A DNA stretch of 55,706 bases from an uncultured Sulfurovum sp. (GTDB taxonomy: Bacteria; Campylobacterota; Campylobacteria; Campylobacterales; Sulfurovaceae): the NCBI GenBank assembly GCA_902727935.1, contig CACVAX010000044.1:1619-57324 (forward strand), in the 5' to 3' direction. Both the position numbers and the translations under genes were made by a program. The notes beneath the pieces are model-generated. The model searched no databases and was not told where the DNA came from. It was given only the letters and a program-made list of their open reading frames with translations. Positions 1-8,476 of this stretch are shown piece after piece. Within the stretch, counting starts at the first letter, position 1. Every line of letters starts with the position of its first letter.

Positions 1-2
1 AA

Positions 3-326
3 GCTTTTGAAAAAGCAGAATTTATTAATCTGCCCAAAGGTGAACAAGACAAATACCATAAAAATCTCAAAGTCTACCGAGACCTAGTCAATAGTTTTGA
101 TACAGCCCACAAAGAGGGTTTAGAAGAGGGAATGGAGCTAGGCTTAGAAGAGGGAGAGAAGATTGGGATTGAGAAGGGAATTGAGCAAGGAATTGAGCAA
201 GGAATTGAACAAGGAAAACTCAAAGAAAAACTAAAAATTGCCCAAAACCTTTTAGATATTTTAGACAATGAGACCATTGCTCTAAAAACAGGATTAAGTG
301 TTGAAGCCATAGAGACACTTCGATAG
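3..326 (+). CDS. Rpn/PD-(D/E)XK family nuclease-transposase, C-terminal part (5' end outside the window)
   Basis: The reading frame is open from the first in-frame codon of the window to TAG at 324-326, so only the last 107 residues are visible. The visible text (AFEKAEFINLPKGEQDKYHK, then YRDLVNSFDTAHKEG) matches the usual end of Rpn-family recombination-promoting nucleases (PDDEXK_2 family). After it comes a low-complexity Glu/Gly/Ile stretch with repeated GIEQ, also typical of that family, and a short helical tail. The catalytic PD-(D/E)XK core would lie upstream and cannot be checked. An ATG at 132 exists but lies inside the conserved region, so it is not the true start. Rpn proteins are known as mobile, multi-copy RecA-independent recombination nucleases. 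The gene converges on fabG across a hairpin terminator. Confidence 0.75.
   Translation, partial: AFEKAEFINLPKGEQDKYHKNLKVYRDLVNSFDTAHKEGLEEGMELGLEEGEKIGIEKGIEQGIEQGIEQGKLKEKLKIAQNLLDILDNETIALKTGLSVEAIETLR
177..212 (+). repeat. 12-bp in-frame tandem repeat (GIEQ units) in the Rpn-type gene
   Basis: Three head-to-tail copies of GGAATTGAGCAA (the third has one change, GAGCAA to GAACAA) encode three G-I-E-Q units. A diverged fourth unit (GIEK) lies just upstream at 165-176. Length change by whole units would keep the frame, as in other Rpn-family C-termini. Confidence 0.85.
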
Positions 327-349
327 TGGTTAAAAGAAACTATTTAATC

Positions 350-377
350 AAAGCTAAGTAGAGACTCTCTTAGCTTT
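350..377. terminator. Hairpin terminator between convergent Rpn-type gene and fabG
   Basis: AAAGCTAAG (350-358) pairs perfectly with CTTAGCTTT (369-377), and the loop can extend the stem through AGA/TCT. It lies between two convergent stop codons and is followed by an AT-rich run on each strand, so it could serve both directions. Confidence 0.7.
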
Positions 378-394
378 AATATTATATTCAAACT

Positions 395-1138
395 CTACAT
401 CAACATCCCACCGTTGACCTTTAAGGTCTCACCTGTAATGTACGAAGAGTGGTCACTTAAAAGAAATGCTGTCGCTTCAGCTACTTCAGAAGGGTTACCA
501 AAACGTGCCATAGGAATTTTTGCTGTAAAGGCATCTTTAACCTCATCTTTTAACACGTCTGTCATCTCTGTAGCAATAAACCCTGGTGTAATGGTGTTAT
601 AACGAATTCCTGAAGTAGCTGCTTCAATGGCAAATGATTTGCTCATTGCAATTGTTCCTCCTTTAGAGGCAGCATAATTTGTTTGTCCAGCATTTCCTGT
701 TTCCCCAACAATTGATGCAATGTTGACTACTGAACCAAAACGTTTTTTACGCATGGTTTTCAGTGCTTCTCTACAACCAATGAATGTTGACTTTAAATTT
801 GCATCAATCACGGACATAAACTGTTCACTCTTCATTCTCATTGCTAAACCATCTTTGGTAATTCCAGCATTGTTTACCAAATACGCCAACTCTCCATCAG
901 CGATTACAATTTGTTTCATGGCATCCACAAAAGCAGCCTCATCACTTACATCAAAACCAATCACTTCAGCTTCTCCACCAGTAGCCACAATGTCTGCCTG
1001 AACAGCTTTCGCTTCTGCTTCACCAGAGCGATAGTTTATCCATACTTTAAGACCAAAACCTGATAAAGACTTTGCTATCTCTGCACCAATTCCTCTACTT
1101 GAACCTGTTACTAATACGTTTCTACCTGTAAATTTCAT
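395..1138 (-). CDS. fabG: 3-oxoacyl-[acyl-carrier-protein] reductase FabG
   Basis: A 247-residue classical short-chain dehydrogenase, the usual FabG length. The N-terminal NADP-binding motif is TGSSRGIGAEIAKSL (residues about 11-25), the NNAG motif is in the middle, and the catalytic Ser/Tyr/Lys set is visible as NIASIVG followed by YAASKGG. The C-terminus GETLKVNGGMLM is the conserved substrate/tetramer region. It reduces 3-oxoacyl-ACP in fatty-acid elongation in the cytoplasm. A ribosome site (AAAAGGTGAAGC) precedes the ATG. In many relatives fabG is followed by acpP; here the downstream side holds the Rpn-type fragment instead, so acpP is not in its usual place within this window. Confidence 0.95.
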   Translation of the reverse strand: MKFTGRNVLVTGSSRGIGAEIAKSLSGFGLKVWINYRSGEAEAKAVQADIVATGGEAEVIGFDVSDEAAFVDAMKQIVIADGELAYLVNNAGITKDGLAMRMKSEQFMSVIDANLKSTFIGCREALKTMRKKRFGSVVNIASIVGETGNAGQTNYAASKGGTIAMSKSFAIEAATSGIRYNTITPGFIATEMTDVLKDEVKDAFTAKIPMARFGNPSEVAEATAFLLSDHSSYITGETLKVNGGMLM

Positions 1139-1233
1139 GCTTCACCTTTTAAAATTAATTGTGATTATTGTAGTTTATTGTTGATTAAATTGTTATGAAA
1201 GTATGAAGCTAAAAGTGTGTATGGAAAGTTTGT

Positions 1234-1256
1234 GTAGATAGATAACTTCTATCTAC
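1234..1256 (-). terminator. Small inverted repeat at the 3' end of the TerB-like gene
   Basis: GTAGATAG (1234-1241) and CTATCTAC (1249-1256) form a perfect 8-bp stem with a 7-nt loop, overlapping the stop codon of the minus-strand gene. There is no clear T-run, so intrinsic termination is only a possibility; it may act as a 3' stabilising hairpin. Confidence 0.35.
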
Positions 1257-1597
1257 TTATGATTTGGGAAAAAAGCTTCTTTAACTTTATCAAATAAGTC
1301 ATAATCATCATCTTCAAGTTTGGACTTGACAATAATATGATTTAACTGTTTGAGTACAGACATCTTGGTATAAGTTTCATTACTAAGACCATTGGCAATC
1401 ATTGAGATTTGTGTATCAATATTATATTCTTTTTCCATAACTTCATCGAGTAAAGCACAGGCTTCTTCTTTAGGTACATCAAAATCCTGCCTCATAAAAC
1501 GCTGAAACAGAGGACGTTCTGCATCCAAATCCTTATTATCTAATTTAATCACATGACAAAACAGTGCTGCCACAGATTCTTTTAACATGATATCCAT
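1253..1597 (-). CDS. TerB-like all-helical cytoplasmic protein, function unknown
   Basis: A 114-residue acidic, helical protein with no signal peptide or membrane segment. The arrangement (helix ending VIKLDNKDLDAERPLFQRFM, then a cluster of acidic residues, then DYDLFDKVKEAFFP) resembles the small TerB-like fold, in which acidic residues can bind a metal. I recognise the family only tentatively and no tellurite function should be inferred. A strong ribosome site (AAAGGAGG) lies upstream of the ATG at 1597; a second in-frame ATG lies 9 nt downstream. It is downstream of gpmI on the same strand with a roughly 100-nt gap, so co-transcription is possible. Confidence 0.6.
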   Translation of the reverse strand: MDIMLKESVAALFCHVIKLDNKDLDAERPLFQRFMRQDFDVPKEEACALLDEVMEKEYNIDTQISMIANGLSNETYTKMSVLKQLNHIIVKSKLEDDDYDLFDKVKEAFFPNHK

Positions 1598-1700
1598 CTA
1601 TAAGCCTCCTTTTTGACTCTATTTATATAATATCTAAATAAACATAATTTAAAGTAAAACAGTTTTTAATTATGTGATATCGTGTACTATAAAATCACAT

Positions 1701-3182
1701 TTACAAGAGACTGTTGTCCATCTCTTTTGGTACGTTTAATCCCATGATTTCTAATACTGTTGGAGCTACATTGTTTAAGCCTCCATTATTTTTTAAAGTC
1801 TTAACTCTTTTGTCTAATACATAACACCAAACATCGCCTACAGTGTGATTGGTGAGCGTATTTCCTTCACTGTCTTTCATCTCTTCACAATTTCCATGGT
1901 CAGAAGTTAACACAATTGAATAATCACACTGTTCTGCTTTTTCAATAATCTTTCCAAGCTCCGTATCAACAGCATTTACAGCAAGAAGTGCAGCTTCATA
2001 ATTGCCTGTATGTCCTACCATGTCACCATTGGCAAAGTTAACCACTATGAGTTCATACTTTTCATCCATCCCTGTTCTAACAGCCTCACCCACCTCTGCT
2101 GCTGACATTTCAGGTTTTAGGTCATAAGTCTTTACATTGGGACTGGGAATAAGCACACGGCTTTCCCCAATCATAGGTGCTTCAATTCCTCCGTTTAAAA
2201 AGAACGTTACATGCGCATATTTTTCAGTCTCGGCTGTATGTAATTGAGATAATTTAGCCTTAGAGACTACCTCTGCCAACGTATTTTTAGGGGCTTCTTT
2301 AGAAAACATAATAGGATGCGTAAAACTGGCATCATATTTTGTTAGAGTGGTAATATTTAAAGGAAGATAATCACGCTCAAAACCATCAAAAATTTCATTG
2401 CCTAACGCCATGGTAATTTCACGTACTCTATCTGAACGAAAGTTTGCAATCACCACAGCATCATTCTCTTCCATTCCCTCATAAGCACCCAGTGCTACAG
2501 GTTCTAAAAACTCATCTAAAATATTTTTTTCATAACTTTTAGTTACATACTCTTGTGCATTAAGCGTGGTTGAGGATTGTGCCTTGACCATCGCTTTATA
2601 TCCTAATGCTACACGTTCCCAACGGTTGTCTCTGTCCATGGTATAAAAGCGTCCTGCTAACGTGGCAATAGAAATATTTTCAGAACAAATACGCTCTATC
2701 TGTTCAATATACGTTTTTGCTGAAGTGGGCGAGACATCTCGACCATCCGTAATAAGATGTAGAAAAACCCTTTTTCCTCTTTTTTCAGCTAATTGTGCCA
2801 AACCAATAATATGCTCAATATGTGAATGCACCCCTCCATTACTCAAAAGCCCAATAATATGTACTCTATTACTCTTTTCTAAAGTGCCATTTAGTGCTAT
2901 ATTCTCTTCGATGCTTCCATCTTTAATCGCCAATGAAACTTTTACTAAATCTTGATACAAAATACGCCCAGCACCAATGCTCATGTGACCCACTTCTGAA
3001 TTTCCCATTTGTCCTTCTGGTAATCCAACACTTAATCCATGAGTAGCAATTAGTGTCTTTGGAACTTCTTCCATAAGTTTGTCATAAGTTGGTTTTACAG
3101 CATCTTTAAATGCATTGCAAGTACTATCAGGCTTACATCCTATCCCATCGGTGATGATTAAAACAGTTTTTTGTATCTTCAT
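1701..3182 (-). CDS. gpmI: 2,3-bisphosphoglycerate-independent phosphoglycerate mutase
   Basis: A 493-residue protein, slightly shorter than the approximately 510 typical of the family. It interconverts 3- and 2-phosphoglycerate in glycolysis/gluconeogenesis and needs two Mn2+ or similar ions. Visible family marks are the N-terminal TDGIG metal motif, the phosphoserine motif MGNSEVGHMSIGAGR, HLITDGRDVSPTSA in the phosphotransferase domain, FRSDRVRE, and the C-terminal metal ligands in NFANGDMVGHTG, SDHGN and NHTVGDV. The start is the ATG at 3182, giving the family N-terminus directly. It is divergent from mraY across an 86-bp AT-rich gap that must hold both promoters. Confidence 0.96.
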   Translation of the reverse strand: MKIQKTVLIITDGIGCKPDSTCNAFKDAVKPTYDKLMEEVPKTLIATHGLSVGLPEGQMGNSEVGHMSIGAGRILYQDLVKVSLAIKDGSIEENIALNGTLEKSNRVHIIGLLSNGGVHSHIEHIIGLAQLAEKRGKRVFLHLITDGRDVSPTSAKTYIEQIERICSENISIATLAGRFYTMDRDNRWERVALGYKAMVKAQSSTTLNAQEYVTKSYEKNILDEFLEPVALGAYEGMEENDAVVIANFRSDRVREITMALGNEIFDGFERDYLPLNITTLTKYDASFTHPIMFSKEAPKNTLAEVVSKAKLSQLHTAETEKYAHVTFFLNGGIEAPMIGESRVLIPSPNVKTYDLKPEMSAAEVGEAVRTGMDEKYELIVVNFANGDMVGHTGNYEAALLAVNAVDTELGKIIEKAEQCDYSIVLTSDHGNCEEMKDSEGNTLTNHTVGDVWCYVLDKRVKTLKNNGGLNNVAPTVLEIMGLNVPKEMDNSLL

Positions 3183-3268
3183 TAAGCTTTGACCCTATCT
3201 TTATAAAATTTTAAGTAAAATAACACTTATTTACTTAAATAAACTCTAATATCAGGACATTATCTTAT

Positions 3269-4333
3269 ATGTTATATGCTTTCTACGAATATTTCGACAT
3301 CAACATTTTTCAATACATCTCGGTGAGAGCTGGTTTTGGTTTTTTTATTGCTTTTTTATTAACTCTTTACCTTTTACCCAAATACATGGCATGGGCAATT
3401 TCTAAAAAAACACACCAACCCATTAATAAATATGTGCCTAATCATGCCTCTAAAGCCAATACGCCCACCATGGGAGGTGCTATTTTTGTATTAGCAACGG
3501 TGGTGGCACTTCTATTTACCTCAAACTTTTCAAATCCTTACATCATAGCAGGACTTATTGCCATGATTGGTTTTGCTTTAGTTGGATTTCAAGATGATTT
3601 AGGAAAAATCTTATCAGGAGACAACCTACAAGGGCTTTCAGCAAGGGGAAAACTGCTTTTACAAGGGGTTATTGGTGCTGCTGTTTCGATGTACTTAGTA
3701 TTGGTTGCTGACTTTCCAACAACCATGTATGTACCCTTTTTAAAAGAACCACTTTTTGACTTAGGCATTTATTTTGCCATTCCATTTTGGGTGTTTGTAT
3801 TTTTATCTGTAACCAATGCTGTTAACCTAACTGATGGACTTGATGGTTTAGCCACTGTTCCTTCTATTTTTTCTTTGGCTACTTTAGGGGTGATTGTTTA
3901 TTTAACAGGTCATGCTATTTTCTCTGGTTATCTATATTTACCAAACATCAAAGGGGTTGGAGAAGTCACCATTTTAGCAGCTTCTCTCTCTGGTGCTTTA
4001 CTTGGTTTTCTTTGGTACAACTGTTACCCAGCAGAAATCTTCATGGGAGATACGGGTTCATTAGCCATTGGTGGGGTTTTGGCGTATATGGCTATCATTG
4101 GTAAATCAGAAGTTTTACTGGTACTTATTGGTTTTATTTTTCTTATTGAAACGATCTCGGTTATTTTACAAGTAGGCTCTTATAAACTACGCCAAAAAAG
4201 GGTCTTTCTCATGGCCCCCATTCATCATCATTTTGAGATGAAAAAATGGGCTGAAAACAAAATAATTGTACGTTTTTGGATGATTGCCTTTTTGTCTAAT
4301 ATCTTAGCTCTTATCTCATTAAAAATTCGGTAA
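3269..4333 (+). CDS. mraY: Phospho-N-acetylmuramoyl-pentapeptide-transferase MraY
   Basis: A 354-residue polytopic membrane enzyme (about ten hydrophobic segments) that moves phospho-MurNAc-pentapeptide from UDP to undecaprenyl phosphate to make lipid I. Family motifs are all present: TPTMGGA near the N-terminus, GFQDDLGK with the paired aspartates, [22 protein letters not shown], and the histidine cluster APIHHHFE. It is followed 5 nt later by murD, so the pair forms a small cell-wall operon. In many bacteria these two lie in a large dcw cluster; here they stand alone beside gpmI. Confidence 0.97.
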   Translation: MLYAFYEYFDINIFQYISVRAGFGFFIAFLLTLYLLPKYMAWAISKKTHQPINKYVPNHASKANTPTMGGAIFVLATVVALLFTSNFSNPYIIAGLIAMIGFALVGFQDDLGKILSGDNLQGLSARGKLLLQGVIGAAVSMYLVLVADFPTTMYVPFLKEPLFDLGIYFAIPFWVFVFLSVTNAVNLTDGLDGLATVPSIFSLATLGVIVYLTGHAIFSGYLYLPNIKGVGEVTILAASLSGALLGFLWYNCYPAEIFMGDTGSLAIGGVLAYMAIIGKSEVLLVLIGFIFLIETISVILQVGSYKLRQKRVFLMAPIHHHFEMKKWAENKIIVRFWMIAFLSNILALISLKIR

Positions 4334-4338
4334 ACAAG

Positions 4339-5553
4339 ATGAACTCTACTTTAAAACCTACCCTTTTTGGATACGGATTAACCACAAAAGCCATTGCTAA
4401 AAGCCTTGGTGGAAGCTGTACTTTCTTTGATGACAAGGCAAAAGAAGCTTATACTGATGAAAATAACAACCAGATTTTACCTTCTAACTTATTTGACCCA
4501 GAAGCTTCACAACTAGAAGTAACCACCCCCAGCGTTCCTCCTACTCATCCTCTCATAAAGTCTGCTAAAAACCTTATGAGTGAATATGACTTTTTTGCCA
4601 AAGAGATGCCTTTTAGCATTTGGATTTCAGGAACTAATGGGAAAACTACTACTACCCAAATGCTTACTTACCTATTAGCCGACAAAGGGGCAGTTAGTGG
4701 AGGGAATATTGGTACACCATTAGCCCAACTTGATACCAAAGCACCTATTTGGGTCTTGGAATCAAGCTCATTTACATTGCACCATACAAATGTCGCTTCA
4801 CCTAACATCTATTTACTCCTTCCAATCACCCCTGACCACCTCGATTGGCATGGAACAGCTGAACAATATGAAGCAGATAAACTAAAACCCCTACTTACCA
4901 TGAAAGAGGGAGAGTTAGCCTTGTTACCAAAAGGTCTTAACTTGCCCCAAACAGATGCCTTTGTGGTAGAGTATGATTCATTAGAGTTTTTAGCCAACTA
5001 TTTTGACATCGATACCTCAAAAATCCGTTTTAAAGCAGCTTTCTTGGAAGATGCCCTAGTAGCTCTAGCTGTCACCAAAACACTTTTTGATGAAGTAGAC
5101 TATAATAAAATCAATGCTTTTACATTAGACAACCATCGTCAAGAAGAGACAAAGGATGCATTAGGAAGATTATGGGTCAATGACTCAAAAGCTACCAACC
5201 TAGATGCAAGTATACAAGCTGTTAAAACTTATGATGACCGATTCATAAGACTTATTCTAGGAGGAAATGACAAAGGTGCTGATTTAGAACCTCTCTTTGT
5301 TCTTCTACAGACAAAAGAAGTTCATCTCTATACCATTGGTGCAAATTCAGAAAAACTGGCAAAATTAGCTAATAAATATGCTATTGATTTTACAGCCTGT
5401 GAAACTTTAGAAAATGCCATCAAAACCATCTACACGGAAAGATCCCAAGATGATGTAGCTTTGCTCTCCCCAGCAGCTGCAAGTTTCGATCAATTTAACT
5501 CTTATAAACATCGTGGCGAGGAATTTTTCAGAATTATAAAGTCCATGAGTTAA
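4339..5553 (+). CDS. murD: UDP-N-acetylmuramoylalanine--D-glutamate ligase MurD
   Basis: A 404-residue Mur ligase, shorter than the approximately 440 residues of E. coli MurD, mainly through a compact N-terminal UDP-binding domain. The ATP P-loop is SGTNGKTTTTQML (about residues 95-107), followed by ESSSF, DHLDWHG, HRQE, NDSKATN and LGGNDKGADL. The C-terminal domain ends with LSPAAASFDQF. It adds D-glutamate to UDP-MurNAc-L-alanine in the cytoplasm. Start ATG at 4339 lies just after the mraY stop, indicating translational coupling. Confidence 0.96.
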   Translation: MNSTLKPTLFGYGLTTKAIAKSLGGSCTFFDDKAKEAYTDENNNQILPSNLFDPEASQLEVTTPSVPPTHPLIKSAKNLMSEYDFFAKEMPFSIWISGTNGKTTTTQMLTYLLADKGAVSGGNIGTPLAQLDTKAPIWVLESSSFTLHHTNVASPNIYLLLPITPDHLDWHGTAEQYEADKLKPLLTMKEGELALLPKGLNLPQTDAFVVEYDSLEFLANYFDIDTSKIRFKAAFLEDALVALAVTKTLFDEVDYNKINAFTLDNHRQEETKDALGRLWVNDSKATNLDASIQAVKTYDDRFIRLILGGNDKGADLEPLFVLLQTKEVHLYTIGANSEKLAKLANKYAIDFTACETLENAIKTIYTERSQDDVALLSPAAASFDQFNSYKHRGEEFFRIIKSMS

Positions 5554-5580
5554 ATTAAGATTTTTTTAAGTTTATATGGC

Positions 5581-5586
5581 TATAAT
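5581..5586 (+). promoter_or_regulatory. -10 box of the tRNA-Phe promoter
   Basis: TATAAT in the context ATGGCTATAATTTC, 36 nt before the mature tRNA, with a T-rich stretch upstream and no evident -35. This matches the sigma-70 promoter style of Campylobacterota and resembles the rpmE and ispA promoters in this window. Confidence 0.65.
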
Positions 5587-5622
5587 TTCAGCCACTTCAA
5601 ATATGAAGTACTACAAAAGAGT

Positions 5623-5698
5623 GGCTCCATAGCTCAGTTGGTAGAGCAAAGGATTGAAAATCCTTGTGTCGGCAGTTCGATTCTGTCTGGCGCCACCA
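5623..5698 (+). tRNA. trnF: tRNA-Phe (anticodon GAA), CCA encoded
   Basis: A 76-nt cloverleaf can be folded by eye: acceptor GGCTCCA/TGGCGCC, D stem GCTC/GAGC with loop AGTTGGTA, anticodon stem AAGGA/TCCTT enclosing TTGAAAA (anticodon GAA, Phe), variable GTGTC, T stem GGCAG/CTGTC with loop TTCGATT, discriminator A, and encoded CCA. The acceptor stem has an apparent T-C mismatch at the fourth pair (position 5626 against 5691); all other pairs form, with one G-T pair in the T stem. The gene is a single tRNA between murD and the TonB receptor. Confidence 0.95.
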
Positions 5699-5825
5699 CT
5701 TTAAAAACTACATAAAATAATCATCTTAAATACTAATTCTTAATTATCTCTTTATCATTTAATATTGACCTATCAATTACCTTCAATAAGCAAAGTACAA
5801 GTTGGAGTTGCTAAACTTCCGAAAA

Positions 5826-5839
5826 AGGAGCTAGCTCCT
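5826..5839 (+). promoter_or_regulatory. Perfect palindrome in the leader of the TonB-dependent receptor
   Basis: AGGAGCTAGCTCCT is a perfect 14-bp palindrome 41 nt before the receptor start. Its right arm (CTCCT) is complementary to the gene's strong ribosome site AAGGAGG (about 5872-5878). A nearby upstream segment (GGAGTTGCTAAACTTCC) can also form a weaker hairpin. The geometry would allow either a DNA operator or an RNA switch that masks the ribosome site. No known riboswitch class is recognised. Confidence 0.45.
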
Positions 5840-5880
5840 CATAAAATCTTATAAACTGCTACATACTCTAAGGAGGTATT

Positions 5881-7932
5881 ATGATTAATAACTTAAAAAA
5901 GTCCTTGAGGTATTCGTTACCTTTAACCCTAATTCTATTTCAAACAACGCTCTATGCAGATGTTAATTCACTTGAAGACATTGTGATTCATGAAGGGCAT
6001 GAAACCTCGTTGATTGGTGAAGCCATCTCTTCTTCAGAAGGAGTGATTACCCAAAGTGAAATCGCAAGTAGACCCGTATTACGTACTGGGGAAATATTAG
6101 AATTTGTTCCAGGTATGGTGGTAACACAACACAGTGGTTCAGGAAAAGCGAATCAATACTTTTTACGTGGGTTCAATTTAGACCATGGTACAGATTTTAG
6201 TACAAGTGTTGAGGGAATGCCCATCAATATGCGTACTCATGGACATGGACAAGGCTATACGGATTTAAATTTTATTATTCCAGAATTTGTGGAACGTATT
6301 GACTACCAAAAAGGACCTTATCATGCAGAAGATGGTGATTTTTCAGCAACTGGTTCAGCAAGGTTTTCACTGTTGAATCATTTAAAGTCCCCTTTTGTAT
6401 CGGTTGAGTTAGGTGAAGATGGTTACCAACGTACGGTAATGGGTACGGACATTGACATTGGTGAGAATGAACTTCTTTTAGGTCTTGAAGCCCATCAATA
6501 CGATGGACCATGGGATGATGTACGTGAAGATGTTGAAAAATATAACTTCTTGGCACGACTGCATAGACCTTTAGCCGAAGGTGATTTAACCATGACCTTA
6601 ATGGGTTATAAAAACTCTTGGAACTCAGCTGATCAAATTCCAAGTTATGCCGTGGAAGAAGGTATTATTTCGGACTTAGGTTCTATTGACACAACGGTTG
6701 GTGGTGAGTCCAGTCGTTACAGTCTTTCTGGAAAATGGAGAAATGATGATTTGTTAGTGGATGCTTTTGCCATTAAATCCAGTTTAAATCTCTATTCCAA
6801 CTTTACCTATTTTTTAGACGACCCTATCAATGGCGATCAATTTGAACAGATAGATGAACGAATGCTTTATGGTGCTAACATACTCAAACGGACAGAAGGC
6901 GAATTAGGCAAAAAAGCACTCTATCAAGATTTCGGTGTGCAGTTGCGTCATGATAATATTGATGAAGTAGGATTGAACAAAACAAAAGAACGCCAATACC
7001 TAAGTACGGTGCGTAATGATAATGCTGATGTTTCTTCTTTGGGGCTGTTTTGGGAAGGGGAAGTTGAGTTAACCGATAAATTAAGCATGAACACAGGTGT
7101 TCGATATGATTACATGAAAGTAGATGTTACGAGTAACATTGCCCAAAACAGTGGTAAGGCTGATGATGGTTTATTTAGTTTTAAAGGTGGGCTTCGCTAT
7201 ACCTTTAATGATAAATTCGATGCCTATGTGAATGCTGGACAATCGTTTCACTCCAATGATGCAAGAGGGGCTGTGATTAGTGTTGACCCTGTGAGCAATG
7301 AAAAAGTGAATCCAGTGGATCTCTTGGTACAAGCACAAGGTGCAGAAGTTGGTCTTCGATTTTTTGAAACAAATAAACTGAATGTCTCAGCAGCCTTATG
7401 GATGTTAGATTTAGACTCTGAATTGCTCTTTGTTGGAGATGCTGGGAATACGGAAGCCAATCGTGCTTCAAGACGGCATGGAATAGAGTTGACAGCTTAC
7501 TACTGGTTAAGTGATCACTTCAATCTTGACTTTGAAGCAGCGTGGACTCAAGCACGTTACAAAGATGATGTGGCAGATGAAGGCAATAGAATAGAGGGGT
7601 CATTACCGATGGTTGTAAGTGCTGGAATGACTTGGAATCCTACCTCAAATTGGGATACCAGCATTAGAATAAGACACTTTGATAAGCGTGTTCTGGACTC
7701 TTACGATGAGCAAGATTCTGACCCTTTTACGGTTGTAAATGTTGGTTTAGGCTATCAAAAAGGACATTGGCAGTATGGTCTTGATGTGTTAAATTTATTT
7801 GATAGTAATGATCAAGACATTGCCTATTATTATGCTTCAAGACTTTCCAGTTCGGTGAACAGTAGAGAAGATGTACATTTTCACCCAATTGAACCACGAA
7901 CAGCAAGGGTACATGTTCGATACAACTTTTAA
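5881..7932 (+). CDS. TonB-dependent outer-membrane receptor
   Basis: A 683-residue protein with a signal peptide (basic MINNLKKSLRY, hydrophobic core, cleavage near LYA-DV). A possible TonB box (EDIVIHEG) follows, then a plug domain (about residues 45-170) with GEILEFVPGMVV, FLRGFNLDHGTDF and the DYQKGPYHAEDGDFSATGSA motif, and a 22-strand-type barrel ending in aromatic VHVRYNF. It would import a ligand across the outer membrane using TonB energy. A His-rich plug segment (MRTHGHGQG) marks a subfamily of metal- or small-chelate-type receptors, but the substrate cannot be read. No TonB/ExbBD or ABC transporter genes adjoin it. A strong ribosome site (AAGGAGG) sits behind a palindromic leader, suggesting post-transcriptional or repressor control. 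Confidence 0.92.
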   Translation: MINNLKKSLRYSLPLTLILFQTTLYADVNSLEDIVIHEGHETSLIGEAISSSEGVITQSEIASRPVLRTGEILEFVPGMVVTQHSGSGKANQYFLRGFNLDHGTDFSTSVEGMPINMRTHGHGQGYTDLNFIIPEFVERIDYQKGPYHAEDGDFSATGSARFSLLNHLKSPFVSVELGEDGYQRTVMGTDIDIGENELLLGLEAHQYDGPWDDVREDVEKYNFLARLHRPLAEGDLTMTLMGYKNSWNSADQIPSYAVEEGIISDLGSIDTTVGGESSRYSLSGKWRNDDLLVDAFAIKSSLNLYSNFTYFLDDPINGDQFEQIDERMLYGANILKRTEGELGKKALYQDFGVQLRHDNIDEVGLNKTKERQYLSTVRNDNADVSSLGLFWEGEVELTDKLSMNTGVRYDYMKVDVTSNIAQNSGKADDGLFSFKGGLRYTFNDKFDAYVNAGQSFHSNDARGAVISVDPVSNEKVNPVDLLVQAQGAEVGLRFFETNKLNVSAALWMLDLDSELLFVGDAGNTEANRASRRHGIELTAYYWLSDHFNLDFEAAWTQARYKDDVADEGNRIEGSLPMVVSAGMTWNPTSNWDTSIRIRHFDKRVLDSYDEQDSDPFTVVNVGLGYQKGHWQYGLDVLNLFDSNDQDIAYYYASRLSSSVNSREDVHFHPIEPRTARVHVRYNF

Positions 7933-7978
7933 ATAATAGAAAGAAGTGTAAAGATTTTGTGTTGATTTCAGGTTTTTC

Positions 7979-8007
7979 TATTATTATAATTTAATATTAT
8001 AATAATA
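7979..8007. promoter_or_regulatory. AT-only inverted repeat between TonB receptor and the NifX-like gene
   Basis: TATTATTATAAT (7979-7990) and ATTATAATAATA (7996-8007) are perfect 12-bp inverted arms around TTAAT. It could be a weak terminator for the receptor or an operator for an AT-preferring metal regulator (Fur/NikR-like sites are AT-rich palindromes). The sequence alone does not decide. Confidence 0.4.
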
Positions 8008-8053
8008 ATTACTTAAACTTATAATTTTAATGTTTTTTTGAACTTTTGTTGGT

Positions 8054-8059
8054 TATACT
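8054..8059 (+). promoter_or_regulatory. -10 box for the NifX-like/cyd operon
   Basis: TATACT in the context TTGGTTATACTC, 30 nt before the ATG at 8090, with a long T-rich stretch upstream. It fits the same extended -10 pattern as other promoters here. Confidence 0.55.
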
Positions 8060-8089
8060 CTAAAAATTTCAAAAATTTAAGGAAAAATT

Positions 8090-8476
8090 ATGAAAATCGC
8101 ATTACCGATAAAAATGAACAATTCAAATTCAGCCATAGCACCCCTTTTTGGAAAAGCAAAATGGTTTGCCATTATCGACAATGACACACTCACCATAGTA
8201 GCAAATCCTGCTCATGGAGGAGGAGCTGTTATTGATTGGTTGGCTTCTATTCATGTTGATACCATTATTTTACAAGAGATGGGCATGAATCCCTATAGAA
8301 AAGTTCAAGCCTATGGCAATATAAAACTTTACCACATAGGATTTGAAAGAGTACTACTCCAAGATGTTTTAGAGAAATTTAAAAATAATGCCTTAACCCT
8401 GCTTGATGAAGAAGAGATGGCTAAAGTCATTGCCCATCATGAAAAAAAACACCCAGCACATGACCATCATCACTAA
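8090..8476 (+). CDS. NifX/NifB C-terminal-like (dinitrogenase cofactor family) protein with His tail
   Basis: A 128-residue cytoplasmic protein of the Fe-Mo cofactor-binding domain family (RNase H-like fold). It opens with KIALPIKM and has the family layout LFGKAKWFAIID, then NPAHGGGAVIDWL and VDTIILQEMGMNPY. The end is His-rich (HHEKKHPAHDHHH), suggesting metal binding. Stand-alone members occur in many non-nitrogen-fixing bacteria, and no nif genes are present, so a nitrogenase role should not be assumed. It is the first gene of the block leading into DUF4492 and cydAB; its 3' end overlaps the next start by 17 nt. I infer a link to redox or metal handling for the oxidase, without proof. Ribosome site TTAAGGAAAAATT precedes the ATG. 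Confidence 0.8.
   Translation: MKIALPIKMNNSNSAIAPLFGKAKWFAIIDNDTLTIVANPAHGGGAVIDWLASIHVDTIILQEMGMNPYRKVQAYGNIKLYHIGFERVLLQDVLEKFKNNALTLLDEEEMAKVIAHHEKKHPAHDHHH

Noticed and set aside
74-310. Ser/Pro-rich minus-strand frame opposite the Rpn-type gene
   Set aside because: It is the mirror of the Glu/Gly repeats (PCSIPCSIP repeats) and has no ribosome site or family; the plus-strand frame matches a known family.
1253-1597. Tellurite resistance function
   Set aside because: Only a loose fold likeness to TerB is seen and there is no ter gene cluster.
5701-5880. Cobalamin, TPP or other known riboswitch before the TonB receptor
   Set aside because: None of the conserved cores of those classes is visible; only a palindrome and a strong ribosome site are present.
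6275-6643. His-rich minus-strand frame within the TonB receptor
   Set aside because: It is a shadow of the receptor coding sequence and has no start signal or family.
8403-8459. Upstream ATG for the DUF4492 gene
   Set aside because: It would add 19 residues inside the coding sequence of the preceding gene without a ribosome site or family likeness; 8460 is preferred, though not proven.
8090-8476. Nitrogen-fixation role for the NifX-like gene
   Set aside because: No nif genes are nearby, and stand-alone members of this family are common in non-fixing bacteria.
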